Of a stretch of DNA of 64,000 nucleotides, positions 38,101-54,200 are shown piece by piece. Within the stretch, counting starts at the first letter, position 1. Each line of letters starts with the position of its first letter. The position numbers and the translations under genes are program-made. The notes under the pieces are model-generated. The model was given only the letters and a program-made list of their open reading frames with translations. It made no database searches and was not told where the DNA came from. Origin of the DNA: Scleropages formosus (Eukaryota; Chordata; Actinopteri; Osteoglossiformes; Osteoglossidae); the NCBI RefSeq assembly GCF_900964775.1, contig NC_041807.1, positions 14,732,193 to 14,796,192 on the forward strand, in the 5' to 3' direction.

Positions 38101-41100
38101 AACCTCCAAGTACAAAAACCTTGATTATTGCTATATGGTAATAATTACTGACACTCTACATTACTCTGCTACATGTATCAAGCTGTTCAGTAATAGATCT
38201 GCAGCTGGACTGGTGAATATGGAGGGCACCAACTGACCCGCTCCTTCTCCTCCTGCTCTTTCCTCTTAGCCTCTGCTTTGGCCTTCTTCTCTGACTCCTT
38301 CCGGGCCTTCTCGTCCTCCTTGAACTTCCTTATTCTGGGATCGCAGCTATAGGCTGTGTCTGGGGGGTTGGGGGGGTGGTTGGACAGTGCAAACACACAA
38401 ACCCATATCAGAACCTACACCTTACTGAGCTAAAGAGCACCCAAGCCCTCTATCAGCAGACTAATCCAATGTCATCTCTGCAGTGATCTCACAGACTCGC
38501 ATAGGCACATGAGACAAGTGCAGTCACAGAACTCAGAAATGACACAAGCCAGCAACTAGCATGTTTAAACCCCATCTCCACAGGTCAGTCTGAACATTTT
38601 GCCAAGTACATCTGCATTGCAAAATGCCATCTTCTACTCCACCCCCCAGCAGTAGGCTGCCATCCTCCCCACACAGCAATCTGAGATGGGCAGAGCACCT
38701 CAGCTCTTTCACAAAAGCAGTAACTTGCTGAGACAGATGGCTCATGACCCCCCCAGCAGTGGGCCAAAGCAGCACTATACACATTTGCAACAGTTATGCA
38801 TGCTGCAGGAAAGTCTTTTTTAACGAAGTCATACCAACTAGCGTTCGTATCCTGTTCATCTCCTCCTTTTTCCTCTGTGCCCGAGAAGCCCGGTTCTGCT
38901 TCTCAATCCACCTTCTTTCATCTCGACTAAAATCATTTTACAAAAAACAAAGATGCATCACATACAGATACCAGTGACCTCTGTGGGGCTTCCAAAACTG
39001 ACTTTAATAACAAACAATGGTTTAAACCAGTTTTCACCTCCATTCCACACCTTCAGCTCTACATAGAATACCAATTTTGGATGACTTTCTGGTTTGAATT
39101 TTATTTGATGGATTCACTGTGAGTTAAGTCACTAAATCCTGTACCCACCATTCAGCTTTTTCCTTCTCTTCTTCATCTAAGTAGGAAAATTCCCTCCACG
39201 AATCAAAGTTGTACCTGAGTTAAAAGAAGCGATGTGTACATTACACTTTGTTTTGACTCACAAATTCTTGTTAGAAAAGGAGGTATTGTTGGATTGTCCC
39301 TGTTGAACTGAAAATGTTGCTGGCAAATTTGAAGGAATGATTAAGGAGAAAATCATTCAACCAGAAATACTAAGAGCAGCCAGATGGTCAGTCTCCCTAC
39401 TTATTAAGATAGGAAATACAATTTCAACTCCAGACTTGTATGAATATGGACACTCACCAAAAGGAATAAAAATTATCAACCTCTTCAAAGGATGAATCCA
39501 TAGTTCCTAGTTTAGGGACGTGTTTTTTTATTGCCCACCTGAATTTAGGGAAGAAGCAAACATACAATATATGAGTGCTGACCTCACACAAAAGGACACT
39601 GAGCAGTGGGCGGGAGAGACTAACCTGGCATTCCTCTCAAAAACAGGTCCAAACACCTCAAAGAAGTTCTCTTTGCCCTCGCTTTTGCTGGGCACGGCGT
39701 TATCAAAGGTGGGATCTACACTGTCAAAGGCTCTGCGCTTCACAGGGTCTGACAGGATTTCAATGGCTGGAGTGATAATGAGGGTACAATTATATGAAGC
39801 ACTGATCCAATAACAACACGTGCTGCATGCAAATAGCTTCACATCCCGTAAAAAAGCTGTTACCTTTAGTGATGCAGGTGAAGTAGTCGTTGTCACCTTC
39901 CACAATCTGCTCTCCGGCTGCTTTCCTTTTGTCTGGGTGGTGTTTCAAAACCATGGCTTTGTCTGGAGAGAAGAGTGCAGGTGAGAGACTGTACCGGGCA
40001 GCTTGTGGGGTTCTGGTGAAGAGCCTGGACTTGTAACCAAGTACAACGTATGGGGTAGCTGGTAGCGTAGTGGTTATAGCTGCTGCTGCTGCTTTTGGAC
40101 CCGAAGGCTACAGGTTTGAATCCCTTCTCCGGCTGTTGAACCCTTAAGCAAGATACTAATCCTAAACTGTTCTAGTAAAATTACCCAATTGAATAAATGA
40201 ACCAATAACTAAGTAACTTAACACTGTAAGCTGCTTTGGATAAAAGTGTCAGCTAAATATGTAAGTAGTCTCATTCCATTTCATTCAGCATTTTTTCCTT
40301 ATGCACATTGTCATAACAGCGTACATCTTAAAAGAAGGAAAGGCTTACGAGCAGCTTTGATTTGTCTCTGAGTTGCTTTATATCTCAGGTGAGCCAGTCC
40401 AAGGACAGCATAGTGATCTTGATTCTGCAAGAAGCACAATCAAAATGCTAATATAAATACATCTGAGACAGGCATAGTATTATACTACTTCAGCAGAATT
40501 CAAAGTCTTATGCACATGATTTGTATTAATATTTCCACTGTGTAACATGTCAACATGTCAAAACAGGCTATTATAAGCAATATGCCTGGAATGAGCATAG
40601 CCATAGTACTCTGGTATATGCAGAGGTCTTGGACACTGTCCCTTTGAGGCCAGAATGGTAAAAGTATCCTTTTCCATAATTCTAACAATGTGGGCCTTTA
40701 GCCCCTGCTCCACAAACAGCCGGTTCACAACCCTGAACATCAGAGTGCCAGTTCAATCAGGGTTTTTCCTGCTACCTTCCAGTCCTTGGGGTCCAGCGTC
40801 TTGAGCATGGGGTACTCTTCCAGCTGCAGCTCATCATCTTCAGACTCCTCCGACAACTCCTCTTCCTCCTCGAGCTCCTGAAAGGAGGCGGACACATTCC
40901 TGTCCCTGCGCTTCAGAAAGGCCTCAAACCAACGCCCCACCGGCTCCACCTGGAACTGCACCGAGGCTGAAGGTTGAGGTTCGGGGGTAAAGGTGCATAC
41001 ATGGAGAAGAGAGACTTAGTGGACTCAGAGCACACAACAGTCCCTTTACACATCGGTTACTGCATTTTCTTTTTGACACTTCAACTTGCCTCAGCACTTA

Positions 41101-41579
41101 GGATCAATGAGCTTCACTGTTTACTGCAGAAATAATTCACACTGACCAAGCAAGACAAACTGAAGATTTTAAAACATTAAAAAAAAAAGAAGAAAACTCC
41201 ATAAAGGGCCTTAACACATTTATGTACTTGATATAAATACAAGCATAATGTAAATGTTTTAAATAATTCATGATGATCATCATCATCATCGGGAAACTGG
41301 TAAAATATTACTGTTTGTATTTATGTTTGAATGTTTGTTTATAAAATCATATTATATGTACAATAAAAGATGTCACGGGGTACATAATTCAATACTGTCA
41401 ATTAATAATCATTCACAAAAGCAGGTATATTTACGAAGACAAAGAGAACAACATGAAGCTGGTGCTAATCACATCAGCTAGATCATGATGTATGAGCAGG
41501 ATTCCACAATGTGGCAACTCTCACCCGCGATGGAGTTGCAGACAGCTGTGAGCTGCCCTTCGAGCGCTTCCTTCAGCAT
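35157..41579 (-). CDS. dnajc2: DnaJ homolog subfamily C member 2 (MPP11/ZRF1, zuotin)
   Basis: J-protein of the ribosome-associated complex that stimulates Hsp70 on nascent chains; it also binds H2A-ubiquitin in the nucleus. Minus-strand exons: 41579-41525, 40966-40776, 40424-40349, 39962-39864, 39766-39625, 39538-39458, 39214-39149, 38926-38835, 38359-38238, 37472-37323, 37178-37090, 37004-36935, 36826-36645, 36411-36311, 36192-36082, 35634-35474 and 35225-35157; 618 aa (human 621). J domain about 86-155, with HPD at 116-118. A long charged helix follows ([27 protein letters not shown]). Two SANT/Myb domains lie near 445-500 ([13 protein letters not shown]) and 553-600 ([13 protein letters not shown]). 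The acceptor before exon 16 is AAG, not CAG/TAG, but only it keeps frame. The start (MLKEALEG) is in an open frame reaching 41774, so a longer N-terminus is possible. Confidence 0.97.
35690..35935 (-). mobile_element. Degraded composite SINE in dnajc2 intron 15
   Basis: On the minus strand the order is a tRNA-like head (GTGGCAAAGCATGTAGTGTC), GTGTGTGGGTTCGTTC, a GCATTTACATGTCC block and GGTTTCCTCC, related to the middle block of the composite element at 18.1 kb. It is interrupted by a T run and ends in a GGGATAGGCTCAAGCCC-like stretch. Old, strongly diverged. Confidence 0.55.
40045..40266 (+). mobile_element. tRNA-derived SINE (AAATGTAA-tailed family), copy 3
   Basis: Inside dnajc2 intron 3, opposite to the gene. 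Head GCTGGTAGCGTAGTGGTTAT, B-box-like CAGGTTTGAATCCC, tail GCTTTGGATAAAAGTGTCAG. It has a local (CTG)n expansion in the head (GCTGCTGCTGCTGC). Confidence 0.75.
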
Positions 41580-42085
41580 CTTCCCCCTCTTCAGTTTCCC
41601 CACACAGTCACCATTCAGTTTTCTAAAAACGGGAAAACACGGGCTTCCACCCTGGTCAGTATGTGAGGCCGGTTCACGAACGTCCCACATGGGCCTGCAT
41701 CGCTCAATTACCCAGTAGGAAAGCGCCTGTGTAACACTTTTAGCTCTCCGGGGTGCAAATGCCGCTTGGTACACTTAGGTTCCCGTTAGTGGTTTTCCTA
41801 ATCAGAACTACTAGAAACATTACACGGTTTTGTGGTATTTATTTCAACGCTCTGTTTGTGATTAAAAATACGTTTTTGGTTAAATGAACATGTGTTCGTT
41901 TGGAATTCATATTTTTGGGTTTTTTCAAGCCTTCGTAGAAGCGATCAAGTCGAGTTTGTCGCTAAAAGTCGTCCGACAGTAACTTCCTGTATTATCGCGG
42001 ACGCCGGAAGAGACGGAACGTGCTGTGTAACGGTAGCAGTTTCGTGACAAGGAAGTCGTTTAGGTTTAGCTTTGAAAGGGACGCA
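41580..42085. promoter_or_regulatory. Bidirectional promoter between dnajc2 and psmc2
   Basis: 506 bases separate the two start codons. Two ETS-type cores lie close to psmc2: CCGGAAG at 42004-42010 and ACTTCCT at 41982-41988 (opposite orientation). No TATA box is seen. The head-to-head arrangement is also known in mammals. Confidence 0.6.
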
Positions 42086-46249
<4,164 letters not shown>

Positions 46250-46341
46250 GTTTTGTTTTTTTTTTTTGGTAACCTTTATTTGGTTTATTTTTGGAATGGT
46301 AACTTGTGTACTGTAATTTGTTCCTTTGTCAGATGTGCTCA

Positions 46342-46347
46342 ATTAAA
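46342..46347 (+). terminator. psmc2: Poly(A) signal (ATTAAA) of psmc2
   Basis: ATTAAA variant 93 bases after the stop, followed by an A run. A canonical AATAAA at 46485-46490 is an alternative. Confidence 0.5.
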
Positions 46348-46727
46348 AAAAAAAAAACCCAATCCTTGCCCACTCTTATACATCCTTTCCAAAGCAGTAC
46401 TTTGGCATTTAATTGATGTTTAAGCCAGAAAGCATGGGCTTGAGGGGAAGGAAACTGAAAGTAACCTGGCACTTCTAGAAATGAAATAAAACTAGGCAAG
46501 GGGTATATTTATTTTGTGATAAGCACTAAATTCTTGTGAAATAAGTAGCTCAATACATTTCTTTACAAATATAGCTTTGCTTCATACTGTAAAAGTTCAA
46601 ATGATACACATCCTAAGCAGCAAATAAGTTAACTGTATGGGGTGACCTGGTTTTGGTCATTGTGTTAGTATGACATTTTCCCCCCCTCTTCCTTTAAATT
46701 TTTTTTTAGAAGCACTTTGCGCACAAA

Positions 46728-46746
46728 CCCCCCCCCCCCCCCCCCC
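46728..46746. repeat. Poly(C) run
   Basis: Nineteen consecutive C, downstream of psmc2. On the minus strand this is a G tract. Confidence 0.9.
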
Positions 46747-47509
46747 AACAACCCTGAATGCTGTTCTGCGAACTAACCAAAATGCTCAGGTCCCATCACA
46801 TAGGCAAGGATTAGCAATATGGACCATTAAGATGGAATTCCATGGAGATTAAAATTCCTAACACCTGCAACACAAAGTAACATTTGAAGGCAGCATGTTA
46901 TTGACCATATGTCACTCCTCAGTTGCAAAGTGTTGTACACAATCCATTTGAAAATATGATACAGTATGTCAGTCATTAAGTCCTCTTATTGATTGAAATG
47001 ATTATCCATCATGGGAGTTTGCAAAGTTTGCTCCCTGTGAAATCTGCCTGCATTCATGTTTGAGTGAACATACACAGCATTACACTTATGCCAGCTTGCT
47101 TTACTGTCCTGGTTTCTCATTTAACTGAGAAAGTAAGATGTATCAGAAGTACTGAAAATGCAGGAAAGAATTTAAAATTAAACCCTAAAAGCCTACATAC
47201 ATAATTCATACACATTTGTGTAGTATTTTGACAACATGACAGTTTTATAAATTACACTGGTATAAGTCACTAACATGAATAAAACAGGTGCTAGCTGCCT
47301 CATCTAGCCTTCTATTTTGTTGAATTTCCAGCATGTGGATATATTTTAACAGGCAATTAGGCACAGAAATCAAGGGTACGGCGTGGTGTAAACACAGAAG
47401 CAGCAGCAGACGAAGATAAACAAAGCAAATTCTCCCGGCAACAAGCTGCTGTGTTTACTTGGCTGGACCCAGTCAGACCCAGCTCTGGACACCAAGGCAG
47501 CAGCAATAA

Positions 47510-47535
47510 GGGGGGGGGGGGGGGGGGGGGGGGGG
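47510..47535. repeat. Poly(G) run
   Basis: Twenty-six consecutive G on the plus strand. The length may be inaccurate in an assembly. It could fold as a G-quadruplex. Confidence 0.9.
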
Positions 47536-48210
47536 AGTACCAGCCTGCAGCAGATCAGCTTTAAATGGCCTGTTAGTGCATCCCAGCAGCTCTTACACTG
47601 CCACGGGAAAGGCAGGGCCCTGTATCACATTAATGGACAAATGAAAAACCTGTAAAGACCTTCAGAAACCTTCTTGCAAATAAGATTTCATAATTACACT
47701 GATATGTAACAAAGCAGAACATTGTTATCCCTGATCTATCAGCTGCAGTAAAATGAGTGCAAAATTCATCACTGACGGTAGAAGGTTGCATTAACACTGA
47801 AACCATACTGACCACCACTTTGTGCCACTGCCTTCCATAAATATCTGCAGTGTCTTCCATAACTCCAACTCTTATGTTTTAATCTCCTATGGAAAAGTAG
47901 AACATTTTAAATAACCTCCTTCCATTAAGAAAGGAATACTGCATGACCCACCCCTTAAACAATCCATTGGTCTCCATACCTTCTTCACACCTTTTTACTG
48001 AACATTCTCCTCTGCCAATCACTGGTGTTTTAAGTAAAGTCTAAAAGCTACCCCACCTACTTCTTTTAAAGAGCCTAAAATTACATATTAGAACCAGGGT
48101 TTGGAAAGGAAGTGAGTATCACATGGTGAATGCTTTGTTCTCCCTCTTCACACTACCACTCCATGCATCTCCTTCAAGCAGGGTGCACAATAACATGGCT
48201 CTTGCAGAGG

Positions 48211-51200
48211 TCACATGCTGTCATTGGACTGGTGACTTCTGGGGCACTGGCAGTGCAGCACTGCATCATGGATTGTAGGGAACACCAACTCGGGGGTCAC
48301 TGCACCACTGAAGAACTGCAAGGCCCGGAGTTCAGCCAACACGGTTCCTGTTAATCACAAACACACACAAAAAGGAGGTGAGCAAACCCTGTGCTCTCCA
48401 CAGCAGTCATGGTGATGGTCCACAGCCCTGACACTGGGAACCAAAGGGTATGAACAACTCAAGACACACAGCGTACTTACGGCTGCACCCAGCAAGAAAC
48501 ACGCTTACACCAATCTCTGCGTACTCTTTAATCACCTGGGGAGACAAAACACAGTGATACACACTGCCATACCACCCAACGAGAGAACATTTACACCAGA
48601 GCCTGGCATTTAGATGTCTGCTTACAGCTTGGATGGCTTTGGCTCCAACAGAGTCAATGAAGTTGACTGGTGTGAAATCCAGGATGATTGAGTGCACGGG
48701 ACTCAGGGCCTCCAAGAAGTTACGGGACTCCTCCGAGTCTGACTCTGCCTGCGCCTCCACCAGCTGCCCATTCTCCTGAAGGTCCGAGCCCTCCCCATCT
48801 ACGACTTCATGGGTGATGCCCATCTCCATGTCCTGTGGCACACAGCACTGGCATGAAGCTACAGTGCATAGTCTTCCTCTCCACCAAACATATGCTGCCT
48901 GCACTGTTCAAGTTCCAAGGCAGAGAAGGTGTGTAGGAAATGAAACGGGCCAAAGCACAAATGTAATACTTCAGCAACTCACCAATTTAACAACTGCTTC
49001 CTTTATCTGGGAGAAGGACTGCTCCCGTTTGCCATTTTCCTTTTGTTTCTTTGATTTCTGCCTGTGAGATTTGCATTTGGCCTGGATCACTGTAGGGTCT
49101 ACTCCTGTCTGACAGGAGACATTGAGAGAATGTTAAAGACCTATGAAAAACCTTTTTTTTCGGAAGGTTGCCAAATGTTAAAATATACTTCTGAGTCTCA
49201 GTTAAGTAAAATTACTAGCTTTACATCTCATGTCACCTTTTGTTTGAGAGCGCTGACGTAGAGGTCGCTGTTTGCAAAGTAGATAGAGGTGTTGGAGTAG
49301 AATATCTTAATCCCAGCACATTCAGTGGCCTGCAACAAGCAGAGAGACAAGGTTACCAATACTGTTTCTTAGCCAGGCAACAGCAACACAGAAGACAAAT
49401 GAAGGATTTCTCACCATCTTCAAGATGAAGTCAGATCTATTTACATTTTTTTTCCTATATCTGAACGTATCATGTATAACACTGGGAACTGAAACAAAGT
49501 GGCTTAAGAGCAATTACCTCTTCATACTCTTCAACATCGTAGTATAGGGCTGTGTTGGGAATCTGGCCAAGAATCATCTTCTTTGGGCTAGAACAAAATC
49601 CATAATCAGAATCCTAGTTAAAAGCAAAAATCAATACATCAACACTCCATGTCATAAAGTGTAGCACTAGGAACTTTTGAAAATACATTCTCCAGTTTCC
49701 ATCTTGAACTCCATTTATGTTTTCTAAAATTATAGTCTGTTGCAAAGCAAATACACTGAGGGACCTGTGTATTGCAAACCTTTTACTGATAGACATTTAG
49801 CAGTCAAAGTGACTTTGGAGTTGTGAACAAGGAGTTATGAACAAACTCCCGGTCCCAGTTGTGTTTATGCACTGGAGCAGGGGTGTATACTTAATTTATG
49901 AGTAAGTCACAAATAACATTGGAAGTTTAACCCTTCCACGTACCTTTGCGTCCTGTAGATGATGGTGAGCATAGCAAAGGCGATAGCCACAAGCAGCCCA
50001 TAATCAAGGCCAAGCAGGACCGAGGCGATGAAGGCCACCACCCAGATAGCCTAGGAGTGTCACAGGGAATAATGCTATAGGACAAATGTAAAGAACTGCA
50101 CACACTTATATCGCATATTGTAGAACCACACTGAAAATTTCACACCAGAACTGCACTATGTTCTAGTACTTTGCAAACCAGCTTAATGCCCCTTAACATC
50201 ACATTAGATTAATCCTCACTGAAGGAATGCGTACACTGTAGGGTGAAGAACCATGCCTATAATCTGGCTTCAGCTCAGCTGCTTTTGATTATGAATCAAG
50301 GAAGTCAGGTTGCATCACATCAAGGAACCTTAGTTTTATTAGCCTCATGGAAATGGCAAGCTTAGACTAACCTACTTGTTTTTAAAACCTACCCACTTAC
50401 CCTGCCAACTAGTGTGTATGAACTGGGCTCAGATTTCCCACTGAAATTGTGCTGTCTGGGAAACTTACGGAGCTGACCATAGACCTTACGTTCAACTCAC
50501 ACCTGACCAACAGCAGCACTATGCTTCAGACTCACCAGCTCGATTCGGCTTGTACCCCACAGCAAGCAGACATCCCGGAACTGCTTGAACATTCCTAGCA
50601 GGTTCACCATGATGATGGCGGCAAGAACAGTCTGTAGAGAAATGAGGGGAACAAATGTTTAAAACTTACTTTTGCCATCATTGTATACTGTTGACATTAA
50701 CATTTGTAATAACTTGTGTTCTTTCAGCCATTGCTTCCATAATTAAATCATTTCAGCTTACTGGATCTAAATTACATTGAGCTGCTACAGTTGTATAAAA
50801 TAATGCTACACAAATATCAACATGTAACAGTTATTTTAAGCAAGACACTGGCCAAACTCTTGACCACAAAATCATAAGCTGAATACTATGAAAAGTCATC
50901 AGAACTTCTGTTAAGCACAGTTCTTTTTATGAGTGACAGACATTGATGCACTAAAAAGCATGTTTACCCACTGTGCAACAAAGTCTGTCTGCAGCCTTTA
51001 AGTGCACGCAAGATCCATTTCCCCATCATCCCTTATTAACTAGTGGTTAGAGCTGCTGTCTTTGGACCCAAAAGTCACATGCTAGAAACTCACCATCAGC
51101 TGTAGTACCCTTGAGAAAAGGTACTTTAGTTTAAAAAAAAAAGTAATTAACCAGCTGTATAAATTGGTAAATAATTGTAATGTAGATTAACATTGTCAGT

Positions 51201-54200
51201 TGCTTTGGAGAGGGAAAAAAAAAAAAAAAAAAAAAAGTCAGCTAAATAAACAAGTGTAACTTAATACAAGTACTGACAGCCAACCAGATTGATACGTACC
51301 TTGGGTAGAGGCTCAAACATAAAGCCAATGGCCACCACAACCAGGAGGACCACCAGAGAAGACAACAATCCTGCTATCTGGGTACACAGACATAGACACA
51401 GAGATTAACCAACACTTCCTCCTCCTTTTACATCTATGCAACAGTGACCCGGTAATTTTTCTTATCTTTATGCTTTTAAAGCAGCAATAAGGCCATCGCA
51501 ATCTATAAAAACTGAAATCAGTAATCAGTGTGATCAGCACACAGTTCATAATTACTTTTGAGGGCAATGACTGAGCTCTGTCTGAGTGTGTTGGTAGTGT
51601 CAGCCCTCATTTACCTGCGTTTTTCCCCCTGTGCTCTCCTGCACCAAACTGCGGGACATGGAGCAGGTAATGGTGAAGGTGTGGAAGAAGGAACCAGTGA
51701 AATTGCACAGACCCAAGGCGATCAGCTCCTGGAATGCCAAGCAGTTGTAGGACACTAGGGACTCTTCTCAGAAAAACCTATACTCCCATTACCATACATA
51801 ATATCTGGCTTATTTTAACTGTTTACAACAGGCTAGGGAAAATTCCAACCGCTTAACCATCTACCGAGGATCTGCATGTTTTATAGGTGGAACGTACCTG
51901 GTTTCCATCTACAGCATAGCCATGCTTGAGTGCAAAGATCTTGGCCAAGGAGATGGCCATTGAAAAGCCAACGATTGCAATGGCAATGGAATCCACTACA
52001 AGGCTGTGCAGAAGCGAGAACTTTGGGACAGAAGGAGGAAGAAGCCTGCAGACAGTAAAAATATCAATGCCATTTTCTCAGATGCATTCCAAAATACAGG
52101 CATATTACATGTATCCAGTGATGGGAATGCAGCACTTTCTTTAAATGAATTTAAAAAATGGTTTCCTGTGGTGTCACAGACAGGGGTAGACAGAAGTTAA
52201 TACAAAATTGCTATACCCTGTAGGGATTTCGCCGACAACATCCACATGATAGACGTCACACAGCTTCATTCCATATGAAATCCCTGTAGAAACGATCACC
52301 TGCTCACAGGAAACCAGAAGTTACAATTTATACTGTCACATGGGATTTTTTTTTTTTTTTAAAAATGATACAAGAGGGCAAGTCAAAAAGTATGTGCAAT
52401 AAGTTTTAAAAAAAAAATTGATCACAAATATATTGTTATTTTTTGACATGAGATATCCTTTTACCACAATGATCTCTCCAGGAATAGGCACTGGAAGTTT
52501 CTTTTTGAAGCGGTCATTGAGATCTTTGACCACATAGAGGAACACTATACACACAAGCCCCACCACGAGCGACGCAACGTTGGTTTGGCCGATTTTCTTT
52601 AGCACTTCAATGAGACTCTGTAGGGTGAAGAAAGCAAACAGGAGCAAAAGAGATGGAGGTCCACAGTCATTTTCACATTACCTTAGCAGATGTTTACTCA
52701 GCTACCATGGGATTATTTTCATTTCTAAATTTGATTTTTCTTTTCTACACCATCAGAATATTCACATTTTTTTGCTTGCTACACCTTATAAAAGCAAAAC
52801 TTGAATGGGATCAAAGAGGTGTTCTGTAAATAAAATGTAATCACTGATTTCACTGTGACGCCAGTCAATTTGAAACACGGTGCCTTGTGGAAGTGCAACC
52901 ACCCAATGTCATTGTACAGAAGATTGAGTGTCTCATTAGATGTGATGACCAAACCTTGAGATCTGAAAATAATAAGTATAATAATTTTGATGTGACAGCT
53001 GTTAAGTCACATACGTCATAAGGGTAAAGTGACAAATCCTCTCCCAACATTACAAAGGCGGACCTTTGAAAACAATGCAGTTAACTTCTGGAGACGCAAT
53101 TTCCAAGATGGGAAAATGCTGTAGACACTCACGTATAGCACTGACAGGGGGCCACTGTACCGCGTCGTCTTGATGTCTAGCAGATACTTGAGCTGGGAAA
53201 CGAAAACATGGACGGCAGCAGCTGTGGTGAAGCCTCGAACAAGGGGCTCTGCCAGGTAGATGGCCACAAAGCCAAAGCGCAAGAGACCCAGGGCAAGCTA
53301 CAATATAAATGAACGAACACAAAAATACAAAGAGTGAGCAGCTACCCAAAAAAAAAAAAAAAAAAAAATTCTGGCATGTCTGACTTTTAAGACCTCCAAA
53401 TTCAGGATTTACATTTATTCATCTAGTAGATGCCCCCCCCCAAAGAAACACACAACTCAGGGTAAACAGAAGTACATTCACAGTAGGGGAAGAGCTTTGC
53501 AATGCAAACACACAAGTGCCAAGTTAGTTTGTCTGATACCACAGCAGGAAAGGACTACGGAAGTTGTAACTTTCAAAGCAGCTGTAAGCAGATAGATTGG
53601 GAATGCGAGCCTGACCCACCTGGATGATGCCCACCAGACAGGTGAGAGCTACGGCCACCTGGACTCTCCGGGTATCACGGGCGTCTGTGTCCAAGGTCTT
53701 ATTGGTGCTGTTGAACTGGTGCACATAGAAGTCTGAATCTGGAGCCTCGCGCTCGGCTACACCGCCGATCATGAGGCTAATAACAGCAAAGGTCCCTGAG
53801 GAAGCACAACCAAACACACACGCAGTCAGTTTCGAGGAGGGGGGGGAAGGCAGCCAAGTTTTATTTACTCTCCACAACCTAGTAGTGTATTATACACCTA
53901 CAAAAAAAATGCCATGTTTCAAAATAAAACTGCTATAATAAGTTCCATACCTAAACCCAAGGAGTGACAATGAATCACATAGAACAGCGTTACAGACACT
54001 AAGAGATGTACTTCCTTTTGGCTCGATTTTATATTACATCTACTTTTGTGCTTAACACATTACGCTGAGGTGTGACCGACAAAAAGGTGCAGCACAGAGC
54101 AGACTTTAACCGCAGTGCAGAAAACTATTGGAATTCAGGAACCAACAGGCCCAGGACCTTACCCATAGATATGTGTCTGGAGGTACCGAAGAAGGTATAC

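Larger units (their letters stand above)
46500..48210. other. Convergent intergenic / 3' UTR region between psmc2 and slc26a5
   Basis: No coding content. It contains a C run at 46728-46746 (19 C) and a G run at 47510-47535 (26 G). The part to the right is probably 3' UTR of slc26a5. Confidence 0.5.

Noticed and set aside
41580-41774. In-frame extension of dnajc2 upstream of MLKEALEG
   Set aside because: The frame stays open for 65 more codons but has no resemblance to the family's N-terminus and lies in the shared promoter. Kept only as a remote possibility.
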